DNA of 38,390 bases from Clostridia bacterium (GCA_017442265.1 JAFSAC010000025.1:1-38390), one strand, 5' to 3'; shown: positions 7,606 through 15,012, counted from the first letter of the stretch. Notes: generated from the sequence alone by a model not told the origin. Numbers and translations: made by a program.

Positions 7606-7645
7606 GATTTGCTCCCGTTATTTTTGGATTTCAAAAAGAAAGGAC

Positions 7646-7674
7646 TTGCAAAATTGAAAGTTATGGTGTAAAAT
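7646..7674 (+). promoter_or_regulatory. tRNA-Arg promoter
   Basis: TTGCAA (7646-7651), a 17-bp spacer and TAAAAT (7669-7674), 18 bases before the mature tRNA 5' end. Confidence 0.7.
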
Positions 7675-7692
7675 AAATCCCGTTCGATATAT

Positions 7693-7769
7693 CCGCCCGT
7701 GGCGAAATTGGATATCGCAGTGGATTCCGATTCCAAAGGATGGGGGTTCGAGTCCCTCCGGGCGGACCA
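7693..7769 (+). tRNA. tRNA-Arg (anticodon CCG)
   Basis: A cloverleaf fits by eye. Acceptor CCGCCCG (7693-7699) pairs with CGGGCGG (7759-7765), discriminator A, encoded CCA at 7767-7769. D-stem GCGA/TCGC with loop AATTGGATA. Anticodon loop TTCCGAT gives CCG. T-arm GGGGG-TTCGAGT-CCCTC. The outermost anticodon-stem pair is a G-A mismatch; all other stems are sound. It reads CGG codons. Confidence 0.95.
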
Positions 7770-7808
7770 AGAAAGAAGGCATCACCGATCGGTGATGCCT
7801 TCTTTCTT
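7769..7808 (+). terminator. tRNA terminator, 40-bp perfect palindrome
   Basis: Bases 7769-7808 are a perfect palindrome, starting at the last base of the CCA end and finishing in CTTCTTTCTT. A second hairpin (7835-7844 with 7849-7858, 10 bp) followed by TT lies 26 bases further on and could act as a back-up. Confidence 0.8.
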
Positions 7809-7956
7809 CGTTTGTACTGATGCTCGCACACCCCGAAAAGCCGCTTTGGCGGCTTTTCTTAGGATTTTGCGCCCGCAGACACCCAAAAGAGTACCCACTT
7901 CACGCAAAATCGGGGTTCAGAGTCCCATTGCTCTCCAAGTGTGAAAATTGAAAATC

Positions 7957-7985
7957 TTGATATTTCCCAATCCTCATGCTATAAT
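7957..7985 (+). promoter_or_regulatory. promoter of the A/T-rich three-gene operon
   Basis: TTGATA (7957-7962), a 17-bp spacer and TATAAT (7980-7985), followed by a leader of about 35 bases to the ATG at 8027. Confidence 0.75.
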
Positions 7986-8026
7986 TACCCTGTGATATGA
8001 TATACATTCACAATGGAGGACTTTGA

Positions 8027-8326
8027 ATGAATTTTTTAACATCACTGTATTTGCTAAACACCTCAACTGACAATCCACTATACGCCGGATTTGTCGGTGG
8101 GCTTTCGGTCCTGCTTTTTTCTATTCCGATTGCGATCTTTGTGATTATTCAACACTTTAGGCGAAAAAAGCGAGTGGAACAATTCTCTCAACCTTCCAAC
8201 GATGCGCCTGGTTTTACCTGCCCTGTATGCCATATGACCAACGATAGTATGAAACCTTGTGAACGTTGCGGATTTGATCCTTTTACTAAAACCGGTCACG
8301 AAAATTACATTGATAGGAATATTTGA
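8027..8326 (+). CDS. small membrane-anchored zinc-ribbon protein
   Basis: A 99-residue protein with one strong membrane segment (about residues 18-43, FVGGLSVLLFSIPIAIFVII) and a cytoplasmic basic RRKKR flank. A C-terminal rubredoxin-like zinc ribbon follows: CPVC near residues 65-68 and CERC near 83-86. I do not recognise a specific function. GGAGG lies 7-8 bases before the ATG. Its stop overlaps the spurious TTG start of the next frame, and the next real gene starts 50 bases later. It is the first gene of an A/T-rich operon unlike its G+C-rich surroundings. It shares the zinc-ribbon-plus-membrane theme with the protein at 35439-35846 but is not obviously homologous. Confidence 0.8.
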   Translation: MNFLTSLYLLNTSTDNPLYAGFVGGLSVLLFSIPIAIFVIIQHFRRKKRVEQFSQPSNDAPGFTCPVCHMTNDSMKPCERCGFDPFTKTGHENYIDRNI

Positions 8327-8376
8327 AAAAGCAAAAATTTATATCAATTCATAATCGACAGTCAGGAGAATCATAT

Positions 8377-9486
8377 ATGAAAAGAACCGCCTTCGGCTGG
8401 GTCGTCGCCGCCACAACCTTATTTTTCTTAATGCTTGCCTTTGTTTCTGTTGCACTCTATATGTATGTGTACGATTTCGACGATCTTGATGATGTTAGAA
8501 CTTGGTTATCTTTGGGGATAGCCGGATTTTTGTTGATCCTGCACTGTGTTTGTTACATGCGGTCCAAGGTAATAACCCCAAAAATTATTCTTGGTATATC
8601 TCTTTTCTCAATGATTGCATCCATTACGACTGCCGCCTTATCAGGAACAGCTGCTGATGAGTTTTGGGTGTGGAGAGACGATTCTATGGCGCCCCTTTTC
8701 TGGATCTGTTGCGGCGCTTGCATTGCGGCAGCAGTCTTTTATTTCGTGTATTTCATACATGCTATCGTTCGATTGTTTGACCCGTTACGAGAAAAGCGTC
8801 GGAAACAAACTTCCATCCGTGCTCGCGAAAATGCCTATAAAAAAATTTCTGGCTTTCACGCATACTATCAAAAAGGCATCATTACCGAAGAGGAATACAA
8901 CGAAAGTCGTCAGCGCGTTTTAGATGCATTGGCAGCTGACGAAGCTAAAATAAACGCCAAAAAAACTCCACCCTCCCATTTTGCCGCTGAAAACAAAACC
9001 CTCGGCACGGCGTGGTTGAAATTTCATACATATTTCAGATTGCCGGTCGGTGGAACGTTATGTGTTGTTGCAGCGATACGGTGTTTTACAGTTGTTTCAA
9101 TCAATCCCAACATATGGTTTCAAATAGTTGAATGTCTGCTCTATGCGTGCTTTTCTTTTGTCGCCTTCGTGTACACTAAAAACCACAAACCGACCGGATA
9201 CTATCTCAATATGGGCATGTCCATTTTCAATGTCGTCATCGGAGGTTTGTCCCTTTGTGGTGCGATCGCCTTGTTGGTAATTTCCCCGCTTTCTGCAATT
9301 TCAATGATGCCTCTCATCGCTCCGGCAGTCATCGACATCTGCAACATTATCTATTTCAAAAAACGCCGTATGCTATTTTTCACTAAGCCGGCCGATAGAA
9401 ACTATACTGCTACTAAACAACCCCTTGAATCAAACCAATGTACGCCGGATGAAATGCAAAATAGCGAGGAGGCCATGCAACAATGA
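8377..9486 (+). CDS. polytopic membrane protein with central SHOCT-like motif
   Basis: A 369-residue protein. Four hydrophobic segments lie in the first 135 residues and about four in residues 220-335. In between is a charged cytoplasmic linker with ISGFHAYYQKGIITEEEYNESRQRVLDAL (described in two parts: FHAYYQKGIITEEEY and NESRQRVLDAL), matching the short SHOCT motif (G-I-I-T-E-E-E-[YF]) usually found at protein C-termini. The tail (from about 335) is hydrophilic and Gln/Glu-rich. The ATG at 8377 has AGGAG 8 bases upstream; the upstream TTG at 8323 overlaps the previous stop and has no ribosome site. It overlaps the next gene by 4 bases. Function unknown. Confidence 0.8.
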   Translation: MKRTAFGWVVAATTLFFLMLAFVSVALYMYVYDFDDLDDVRTWLSLGIAGFLLILHCVCYMRSKVITPKIILGISLFSMIASITTAALSGTAADEFWVWRDDSMAPLFWICCGACIAAAVFYFVYFIHAIVRLFDPLREKRRKQTSIRARENAYKKISGFHAYYQKGIITEEEYNESRQRVLDALAADEAKINAKKTPPSHFAAENKTLGTAWLKFHTYFRLPVGGTLCVVAAIRCFTVVSINPNIWFQIVECLLYACFSFVAFVYTKNHKPTGYYLNMGMSIFNVVIGGLSLCGAIALLVISPLSAISMMPLIAPAVIDICNIIYFKKRRMLFFTKPADRNYTATKQPLESNQCTPDEMQNSEEAMQQ

Positions 9487-10148
9487 AAGCTAAATTAAAA
9501 TCTATCAGCATTCTCTTTGTCATATGTCTGCTATTTTCTCAACTTTGCGCCTGCTCATCCTTAAACGCTTCCGATCAACTCAGCGATAACGTAAGCGTTT
9601 CTACAATCTCCAAGCAGACTAAAAAAACAAAAAAGAAGGCCACGAAACCCGCCACCACCGAAGTAGTAACGGTCATAATTGAAGAAGTGTTGGTAGAAGA
9701 AGAGGAGGAGGAAGAAACTCCAACGGCCACAATTCCTCCTGTCGAAGAGGATGACTATGAAGAAGAGGAAGAAGGATTAACCCAAAGCGAAATCGACGAA
9801 ATATACCAGAGAATCTCTAACGAGTATGAAAGCGCTTTTCAAAAATATGAAAGAGAATATAAGGAAAAACGAGCCGAATTAAAAAAACAGCAAGGTGAAT
9901 TGACTTCAGAATGTGGCTTTAAATTAGAGATGCTACGTGTTCAAATGGCTAATTCGGGCATGCTTGATAGTGGCTACTATAAAACGCAATCTAACGCTAT
10001 CAAATCGTCATATGATCAACAGATTCAACAAATTGGCAATGAGATCACTCAGTTAGACAATGAGTATACCGCTGTGAAAAACGGACTTCAAGCAGCTATC
10101 GACGAAGAAGTGTTAGAAGAAATATATCGTATTGAAAATGGTTATTAA
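9483..10148 (+). CDS. charged coiled-coil lipoprotein
   Basis: A 221-residue predicted lipoprotein. The signal peptide ends in the lipobox LCAC (Cys at about residue 24). It continues with a Lys/Thr-rich stretch (KKTKKKATK), then two Glu-rich acidic runs with Pro/Thr between them (about residues 70-100). From residue 103 to the end is a long helical coiled coil with Lys/Glu and Gln heptad-like spacing. The mature protein would sit outside the membrane with the disordered linker as a spacer. GAGGAGG precedes the ATG by about 10 bases and the start overlaps the previous stop (ATGA), so translation is coupled. It is the last gene of the A/T-rich operon. No known function. Confidence 0.8.
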   Translation: MKAKLKSISILFVICLLFSQLCACSSLNASDQLSDNVSVSTISKQTKKTKKKATKPATTEVVTVIIEEVLVEEEEEEETPTATIPPVEEDDYEEEEEGLTQSEIDEIYQRISNEYESAFQKYEREYKEKRAELKKQQGELTSECGFKLEMLRVQMANSGMLDSGYYKTQSNAIKSSYDQQIQQIGNEITQLDNEYTAVKNGLQAAIDEEVLEEIYRIENGY

Positions 10149-10210
10149 GCGAATTTCCTCTATATCCACCATTTTAATTGCTGGTATCCATTTCTGATCC
10201 CCGCTTCTTC

Positions 10211-10239
10211 TTGACACCAAAATACTTTTTCTGTATAAT
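10211..10239 (+). promoter_or_regulatory. consensus promoter of a tiny transcript before tspO
   Basis: TTGACA (10211-10216), a 17-bp spacer and TATAAT (10234-10239): a perfect sigma-A consensus match. The expected start is near 10246, immediately before a terminator hairpin. Confidence 0.85.
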
Positions 10240-10245
10240 TATATC

Positions 10246-10312
10246 AACGGATATACGGTAAGCTCGCCGGAGGCCTTCAATGGCTGTATGGCTGACCGTG
10301 TATCCGTTTTTT
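10246..10312 (+). ncRNA. about 65-nt structured RNA or tspO attenuator
   Basis: The first transcribed bases form the left arm of a 13-bp hairpin (10247-10259 with 10295-10307, one G-U pair) followed by six T. The transcript would therefore be only about 65 nt unless read-through into tspO (ATG 10421) occurs. The 35-base loop carries GGAGG at 10269-10273 and, 6 bases on, ATG at 10280, opening a 14-codon frame MAVWLTVYPFFIYR that runs through the terminator to a TAA at 10322. A ribosome on this frame would open the hairpin. It matches no riboswitch class I know. Confidence 0.5.
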
Positions 10313-10420
10313 ATCTACCGATAAAAGCAATGCATTTCCCCATGCCCCCCCTTTTTAGCATATTGTCCGATAAAACGGCATACGATAAAAATACTCTTTT
10401 GAAAGAAACGGAGTGTTTTT

Positions 10421-10891
10421 ATGAAAATCCGTGTAAAACCGCTGATTATCTCTCTTTTAATCCCGCTTGCGGTGGGCGGGCTGTCTGCCCTGCTCACCCG
10501 GAACAGTATGGAGGCGTTCGGGGCGCTCAACCAACCGCCCCTCTCCCCGCCCGGCTGGCTTTTCCCGGTGGTGTGGACCGTTTTGTATCTCCTTATGGGA
10601 TTTGCCTCCTACCTCGTGTTTGTGAACGGACGCAACCGCCGAAAGGTGCAAAATGCGCTGTTCGTGTATGGGGTGCAGTTGTTTTTCAACTTCCTGTGGT
10701 CGATCATCTTTTTTAATCAGGAGCGGTATTTCTTCGCCTTCTTCTGGTTGCTCGCCCTGTGGGTGCTGATTCTCATCACCCTCGTTCTTTTTTACCGCAT
10801 CCATAAACCCGCAGGCCTGCTGCTCATCCCCTATCTTGTGTGGGTCACCTTCGCCGGGTATCTAAACCTCGGGATAGCGCTGTTAAACTAA
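10421..10891 (+). CDS. tspO: TspO/MBR family membrane protein
   Basis: A 156-residue protein of the TspO/peripheral benzodiazepine receptor family, which binds tetrapyrroles and related ligands in the membrane. Five hydrophobic helices are visible. Family motifs include the Pro/Trp-rich PPLSPPGWLFPVVWTVLYLLMG (quoted in parts: PPLSPPGWLF and VVWTVLYLLMG) near residues 38-60, FNFLWSIIFF near 87-96 and VWVTFAGYLN near the end. Length is normal. ACGGAG lies 7 bases before the ATG at 10421. Upstream is a short promoter/terminator unit that may control it. A weak closer promoter (TTGTCC, 17 bp, TAAAAA) may also exist. It ends at a strong terminator. Confidence 0.93.
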   Translation: MKIRVKPLIISLLIPLAVGGLSALLTRNSMEAFGALNQPPLSPPGWLFPVVWTVLYLLMGFASYLVFVNGRNRRKVQNALFVYGVQLFFNFLWSIIFFNQERYFFAFFWLLALWVLILITLVLFYRIHKPAGLLLIPYLVWVTFAGYLNLGIALLN

Positions 10892-10928
10892 AAAAAACAT
10901 TCCCCGTATGAACGGGGAATGTTTTTTT
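10891..10928. terminator. bidirectional intrinsic terminator
   Basis: A 17-bp stem (10891-10907 with 10912-10928) with loop ATGA, A-run and T-run flanked. It separates tspO from the convergent XRE gene of cassette 2. Confidence 0.9.
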
Positions 10929-10935
10929 ATAACTA

Positions 10936-11193
10936 TCATTCGCTATCTGTTACACTTCCCATTAACTGGGCATAGGACAGGTGAAGAACTTTAGCAAGAT
11001 ACATGAGTTCAATATCCGTCACAAATCTTTTTCCGGCTTCGATACGCTGAATAGCATTCTTGTCAATATCCAATCCGGCAACCTGTAACATATCCGCAAG
11101 CTCTCGCTGGGACTTTCCCATTTCCTTACGCCGTTTCTTGACCACGGCACCGCAAAGATTATTGTTTCCGTCAGCAGACCGATTAATAAACAT
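10936..11193 (-). CDS. XRE-family helix-turn-helix regulator (cassette 2)
   Basis: An 85-residue single-domain HTH_3 repressor-like protein: VVKKRRKEMGKSQRELADMLQ, NAIQRIEAGKRFVTDIELMYLAKVLHLS and a short tail. The ATG at 11193 has GAGAGG 7-8 bases upstream. The first ATG of the open frame (11271) lies upstream of the predicted transcription start and inside the operator, so it is rejected. It is divergent from Cys-rich gene 2, and both promoters share one inverted repeat, so it probably represses itself and the partner gene. Compared with cassette 1 the regulator belongs to another XRE subtype, while the partner protein family is the same. Confidence 0.87.
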   Translation of the reverse strand: MFINRSADGNNNLCGAVVKKRRKEMGKSQRELADMLQVAGLDIDKNAIQRIEAGKRFVTDIELMYLAKVLHLSYAQLMGSVTDSE

Positions 11194-11253
11194 GTTTATC
11201 CCTCTCAACGACATCTTGTGCTTGTCATTAAGAAAAGTATATGCTGAACTGTA

Positions 11254-11289
11254 TTTATAATTGACATTCACTAAGTGTCAATTTTAAAT
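11254..11289. promoter_or_regulatory. overlapping divergent promoters with shared inverted-repeat operator
   Basis: Plus strand: TTGACA (11261-11266), 17 bp, TTAAAT (11284-11289). Minus strand: TTGACA (11281-11276), 16 bp, TATAAA (11259-11254). The two -35 boxes are the arms of one inverted repeat, AATTGACA (11259-11266) and TGTCAATT (11276-11283), 9 bases apart. One bound dimer would block both promoters. Confidence 0.8.
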
Positions 11290-11306
11290 TAGTACGGAGG
11301 GATTTT

Positions 11307-11504
11307 ATGATTATTGACGGTGAATTTGTTTTGATTCCGGGAAATCGCGGGAAGGATTGTCCGGGCAATTGGGAATCCGCTAATATCTATTGTTGCTGTG
11401 ATGAATGTTCTCATTTAATGTGTTGTCTTGATACCCACGATCCCAAAGAATGCCTGACCTGCGATGATAAAGAATGCCCTCGTTCGCCTAATTGCCATAC
11501 ATAA
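11307..11504 (+). CDS. small cysteine-rich protein (cassette 2)
   Basis: A 65-residue protein with eleven cysteines and no signal or membrane segment. It begins with LIPGNRGKDCPGN, then C29, C30, C31, C34, C39, C40, C49, C52, C57 (CPR) and C63. From C31 the spacing C-x2-C-x4-CC-x8-C-x2-C-x4-CPR is identical to the protein at 1109-1336, and both share the PGN-[KR]-GKDC and DEC elements, so they form one family. GGAGGG lies 5 bases before the ATG, at the very 5' end of the predicted mRNA. The Cys groups suggest zinc or iron-sulfur binding or a redox role (inference). Function unknown. Confidence 0.87.
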   Translation: MIIDGEFVLIPGNRGKDCPGNWESANIYCCCDECSHLMCCLDTHDPKECLTCDDKECPRSPNCHT

Positions 11505-11508
11505 AACA

Positions 11509-11540
11509 AAAAACCGGTGTGGTCACCCACACCGGTTTTT
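11509..11540. terminator. bidirectional intrinsic terminator
   Basis: A 14-bp stem (11509-11522 with 11527-11540) with a 4-base loop. It separates Cys-rich gene 2 from the convergent phosphosugar mutase gene. Confidence 0.9.
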
Positions 11541-11550
11541 ATTATTCTCT

Positions 11551-13272
11551 TTATGCCGTTAAGATCGCTTGCGCTTCAGCACGCAAGGTTTCCGCCAAGC
11601 TTTCCGCATCGGCGGCAGAAACGCCGGTCGCGGTGATATACGCTTTGATCTTCGGCTCGGTGCCGGACGGACGGAAGATCACCCCGGCGCCACCCTGAAG
11701 CGTAAAGGACAAAACGTTTGACACCGGGAGGGTTAACGTTTCCCGCTTTCCGGTCGCATAATCCTCTGAGTAGGATTCGCGGTAATCCGCAAACCCGACT
11801 ACTTTGAGTCCCCCGATCTCGGTCGGACGGTCGGTGCGCAGTTTTTCCATAAGTCCCGCCATAACCTGCATCCCGGCGGCGCCCTCAAATTCGGCGTTCA
11901 CCAGAATGTGACGGAAGTACCCGTGCTCTTCGCACAGCTCCGCATATACCTGCAACAGGTTTTTGCCCGCCTGCCGGTAGTAAGCCGCCATTTCGCAGAT
12001 GAGCATCGCGGCGACCACCCCGTCCTTATCCCGGACGTAGCTGCCGGCAAGATACCCGTAGCTTTCTTCAAAGCCGAAGATATACCGCTCCGGGTGTCCT
12101 TCCGCTTCTAACAGACCGATCTGCTCACCGATATACTTAAATCCGGTAAGACACTCCCGCATCTCACAGCCGTATTTTTCGGCAATGCGGGCGGCAAGCC
12201 CGGTGGTCACAATGGTCTTGACCACCACCGGGTTCTCCGGCAGGGTGCCGGCTTCGGTTTTGCGGGAGAGGATATAATCCAGCAACAGGCAACCGACCTC
12301 GTTCCCGCTCATCAGGGTATAATCGTTCCCGTCCTTCACCGCAATACCCACCCGATCGCAGTCGGGGTCGGTAGCAAGTAACAGATCCGGCTGTTCGGTT
12401 TGCGCCAGCTTCAGCGCACATTCAAACGCCTGACGGATCTCAGGGTTTGGATAGGGAGCGGTGGGGAAGTTGCCGTCCGGCAGTTCCTGTTCCGGCACCA
12501 CCGCGACCTGATGCACCCCGATGCGATGAAGCACCTCCCGGACCGGGAGGTTGCCGGTGCCGTTCAAGGGGGTATACACCACCTTGAGCGGTACGTCCTG
12601 GCACAGGCCGGGGCAGATCTGCTGTTCAAGCACTTTATCCATATACCGATCCAGCAGGTCGTTGCCGATCTCCACGATCGAACCGTCCACGATCGCCTCA
12701 TCAAAGGGAACCGTTTTCACATCCCGGAAAATATCCACCTTGCGGATACAATCGGTCACCGCATCGGCATCCGCATCGGTCATCTGACAACCGTCCGGGC
12801 CGTAGCATTTATAGCCGTTGTATTTCGCCGGGTTGTGACTGGCGGTCACCATAATGCCCGCCTGGCAATGAAGCTCACGCACCGCAAACGAGAGAACCGG
12901 GGTGGGCTCGAGTTGCGGGAAAATATACGCACGAATGCCGTTTGCGGCGAGCGTCTGCGCCGCCGCCCGGGCAAAATCGGTGGATTTCAATCGGGAATCA
13001 TAGGAGATCGCCACCGCGGCGGTATCGTACCGGGCGTTGAGATAATCGGCCAGTCCCTGGGTCGCCCGGCAGACGGTATACACGTTCATCCGCCCGCTTC
13101 CGGCACCGATCACCCCGCGCAGTCCTCCCGTTCCGAAGGACAGTTCGCTGTAAAAGCGTTCGTAAATCTCATTTTCGTCGGAGGCCATAGCGGTAAGCTC
13201 TGCCTGCATATCCGGGTCATTTTTCGTTTGTTCGCACCATACGGCGTATTTGTCCAAAATCGCTTGATCCAT
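11551..13272 (-). CDS. phospho-sugar mutase (phosphoglucomutase/phosphomannomutase)
   Basis: A 573-residue cytosolic enzyme of the alpha-D-phosphohexomutase family, which moves phosphate between C1 and C6 of hexose phosphates, most likely glucose for UDP-glucose and glycogen metabolism. Visible are the phosphoserine loop TASHNPAKYNGYK (about residues 143-155), the metal loop DPDCDRVGIAV (near 305), the sugar-binding GFEESYGYL and the C-terminal phosphate loop RPSGTEPKIKAY (near 546). The length fits the PgcA subgroup of Firmicutes. GAGGAGG precedes the ATG at 13272. It has its own promoter and terminates against cassette 2. Substrate preference cannot be read from the sequence. Confidence 0.94.
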   Translation of the reverse strand: MDQAILDKYAVWCEQTKNDPDMQAELTAMASDENEIYERFYSELSFGTGGLRGVIGAGSGRMNVYTVCRATQGLADYLNARYDTAAVAISYDSRLKSTDFARAAAQTLAANGIRAYIFPQLEPTPVLSFAVRELHCQAGIMVTASHNPAKYNGYKCYGPDGCQMTDADADAVTDCIRKVDIFRDVKTVPFDEAIVDGSIVEIGNDLLDRYMDKVLEQQICPGLCQDVPLKVVYTPLNGTGNLPVREVLHRIGVHQVAVVPEQELPDGNFPTAPYPNPEIRQAFECALKLAQTEQPDLLLATDPDCDRVGIAVKDGNDYTLMSGNEVGCLLLDYILSRKTEAGTLPENPVVVKTIVTTGLAARIAEKYGCEMRECLTGFKYIGEQIGLLEAEGHPERYIFGFEESYGYLAGSYVRDKDGVVAAMLICEMAAYYRQAGKNLLQVYAELCEEHGYFRHILVNAEFEGAAGMQVMAGLMEKLRTDRPTEIGGLKVVGFADYRESYSEDYATGKRETLTLPVSNVLSFTLQGGAGVIFRPSGTEPKIKAYITATGVSAADAESLAETLRAEAQAILTA

Positions 13273-13308
13273 AGAAAAACCTCCTCATAACAGTTTGGTT
13301 GCTTTAAA

Positions 13309-13337
13309 ATTATACCCCAAAATTTCCGATTTGTAAA
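13309..13337 (-). promoter_or_regulatory. phosphosugar mutase promoter
   Basis: Minus strand: TTTACA (13337-13332), 17 bp, TATAAT (13314-13309). Confidence 0.8.
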
Positions 13338-13374
13338 CCCTTCCGACATAGTTCGACCGGGCAGAATAAATCTA

Positions 13375-13403
13375 TTGATTATTTTTAAAATAAGTGGTAT
13401 AAT
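13375..13403 (+). promoter_or_regulatory. promoter of the SBP-Gls24-DAK2 operon
   Basis: TTGATT (13375-13380), 17 bp, TATAAT (13398-13403). The upstream in-frame TTG at 13375 is this -35 box, not a start codon. Confidence 0.8.
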
Positions 13404-13482
13404 ACTCGTGTGTTGCTTACTTTTAGTGCCGAATGGCGGCGGGAAAGCGACCGATTGTTTTCAGAAAGGGAGGCACAGCGGA

Positions 13483-15012
13483 ATGCGCGTTGCGGCTTGG
13501 ATCGCCTGTGTGTTGTTGCTCTGCGGTATGGCGGCCGGGTGCCGTCAAAATCCGTCCTCCCTCTCCTCCGACACCACCCCGAGCGGTACCGTTTCGGCAG
13601 CCGACCTGACCGACACCCTGTCGCTCGGCTTTAACCCGGAGGACACCTTGAATCCGTACGCCGCCAAAACTCAGTTAAATCTCTACCTCTCCCACCTGCT
13701 GTACGACACGCTGGTGAAGGTAGATGCCGGCTTTATGCCGACCCTGTCGCTGGCGAAAACCGCCGACCTCACCGACAGCACCCACCTGACCGTTTCACTG
13801 AAACCGGGGGCGGTGTTTTCGGACGGAAGCGGTATTACCCCGCAGGACGTGGTATACTCCTTTGAAAAGGCCAAGGGTTCGGCGAACTACCGCGCGTTTG
13901 TGTCCAATTTCCAGAGCGCCGCGGTGAAAAAGGGAGCGGTAGTATTCACCCTCTCCTCCCCCGACCCCTATGCGGCCGCCTGTCTGATCTTCCCGATTAT
14001 GAAACGCGGCACCGACACCGATAAGCCCGCCGCCGCCCCGCTCGGAAGCGGACCGTACGTATACCACGCAGATACCTTATCCCTCACCGTGAACCCCAAA
14101 GCGGAGATTCAGAAAGCACGGTTTACCACCGTTTCTTTGAAAGCTATGGTGAGTCAAGCGGAGGTACTGCAGGCATTTGAAAGCGGCAACATTCATTATT
14201 TTTACGACGACCTGAGCGACGGGAGTATTCCGCGCACCACCGCCTCTCAAACGACGGTGGATCAGAATCAGTTAGTATATCTCGGGATGAACACCGGCAA
14301 ACCGCTGTTGTCCTCCCCCGAATTCCGGCGGGCGATCGCCTTGACGCTTGACCGCACCGCAATCGCCTCCAGCGCCTACACCGGGCGGGCCCGTCCGGCG
14401 GTTACCCCGTTTCATCCGTTGTGGCAGCCGGCGGCCGGACTGACCGCCCTTCCGGCGAGTCCTGATTCGGATACGGCGGAAACCCTACTGAAAACGGCGC
14501 TGGATCAGCCGGTCACCACCCCCACCGACGATGCCACTGCTCCCGCTGTGGCGACCGCCGGTACCGTGCCGACCCTCACCCTGCTGTATCCCGCCGGGAA
14601 CAGTTGCCGGGAGGCGGCGGCGAAGCTCATCACCCGACAGTTGGCGCTGATCGGTATCCCGGTTACCGCGAACGCAGTTTCCTACAACGATTATCTCGCC
14701 CGGTTATCCGCCGGGGATTACGACCTGTATCTCGGCGAGATCCGTCTTGCCCCCAATATGAATTTACAGGTATTTTTCACTGCCGGGGGCGCCGCCTCTT
14801 ACGGGGTGCCGACCGGCGGCAACACGGCGGGGCAGTATGCCGCTCTGCGGCGGGGAGAAACCGCTCTTCCCGATTTTGTCCGCGCGTTTTCGGAGGAGAT
14901 GCCGTATATTCCGCTTGTGTTTAAGCAAGGAATGGCGGCGTACCACCGTTCCATTTCGTACATTACCCCGTCAAGCTACAACGTGTTTGACGGTATTCTC
15001 AAATGGCAGTAA
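13483..15012 (+). CDS. oligopeptide-type ABC substrate-binding lipoprotein (SBP family 5)
   Basis: A 509-residue extracytoplasmic solute-binding protein. The signal peptide ends in the lipobox MAAGC (Cys at about residue 20). A Ser/Thr-rich linker is followed by the family-5 (OppA/DppA-like) fold: SLGFNPEDTLNPYAA, LYDTLVKVD, VVYSFEKAKG, and the C-terminal YNDYLARLSAGDYDLYLGEIRLAPN region. A Thr/Ala/Pro-rich insertion (about residues 345-365) is unusual. The ATG at 13483 has AAGGGAGG upstream. No permease or ATPase gene is nearby, so it is an orphan receptor. It heads a run with the Gls24 and DAK2 genes, 23 bases before the next start. The ligand is unknown. Confidence 0.88.
   Translation: MRVAAWIACVLLLCGMAAGCRQNPSSLSSDTTPSGTVSAADLTDTLSLGFNPEDTLNPYAAKTQLNLYLSHLLYDTLVKVDAGFMPTLSLAKTADLTDSTHLTVSLKPGAVFSDGSGITPQDVVYSFEKAKGSANYRAFVSNFQSAAVKKGAVVFTLSSPDPYAAACLIFPIMKRGTDTDKPAAAPLGSGPYVYHADTLSLTVNPKAEIQKARFTTVSLKAMVSQAEVLQAFESGNIHYFYDDLSDGSIPRTTASQTTVDQNQLVYLGMNTGKPLLSSPEFRRAIALTLDRTAIASSAYTGRARPAVTPFHPLWQPAAGLTALPASPDSDTAETLLKTALDQPVTTPTDDATAPAVATAGTVPTLTLLYPAGNSCREAAAKLITRQLALIGIPVTANAVSYNDYLARLSAGDYDLYLGEIRLAPNMNLQVFFTAGGAASYGVPTGGNTAGQYAALRRGETALPDFVRAFSEEMPYIPLVFKQGMAAYHRSISYITPSSYNVFDGILKWQ

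Noticed and set aside
7699..7944. Frame starting inside the tRNA-Arg gene
   Set aside because: It crosses the tRNA and its terminator, so it cannot be a real gene.
10288..10716. 142-codon plus-strand frame over tspO
   Set aside because: It overlaps tspO in another frame. TspO motifs and the ribosome site favour the 10421 gene.
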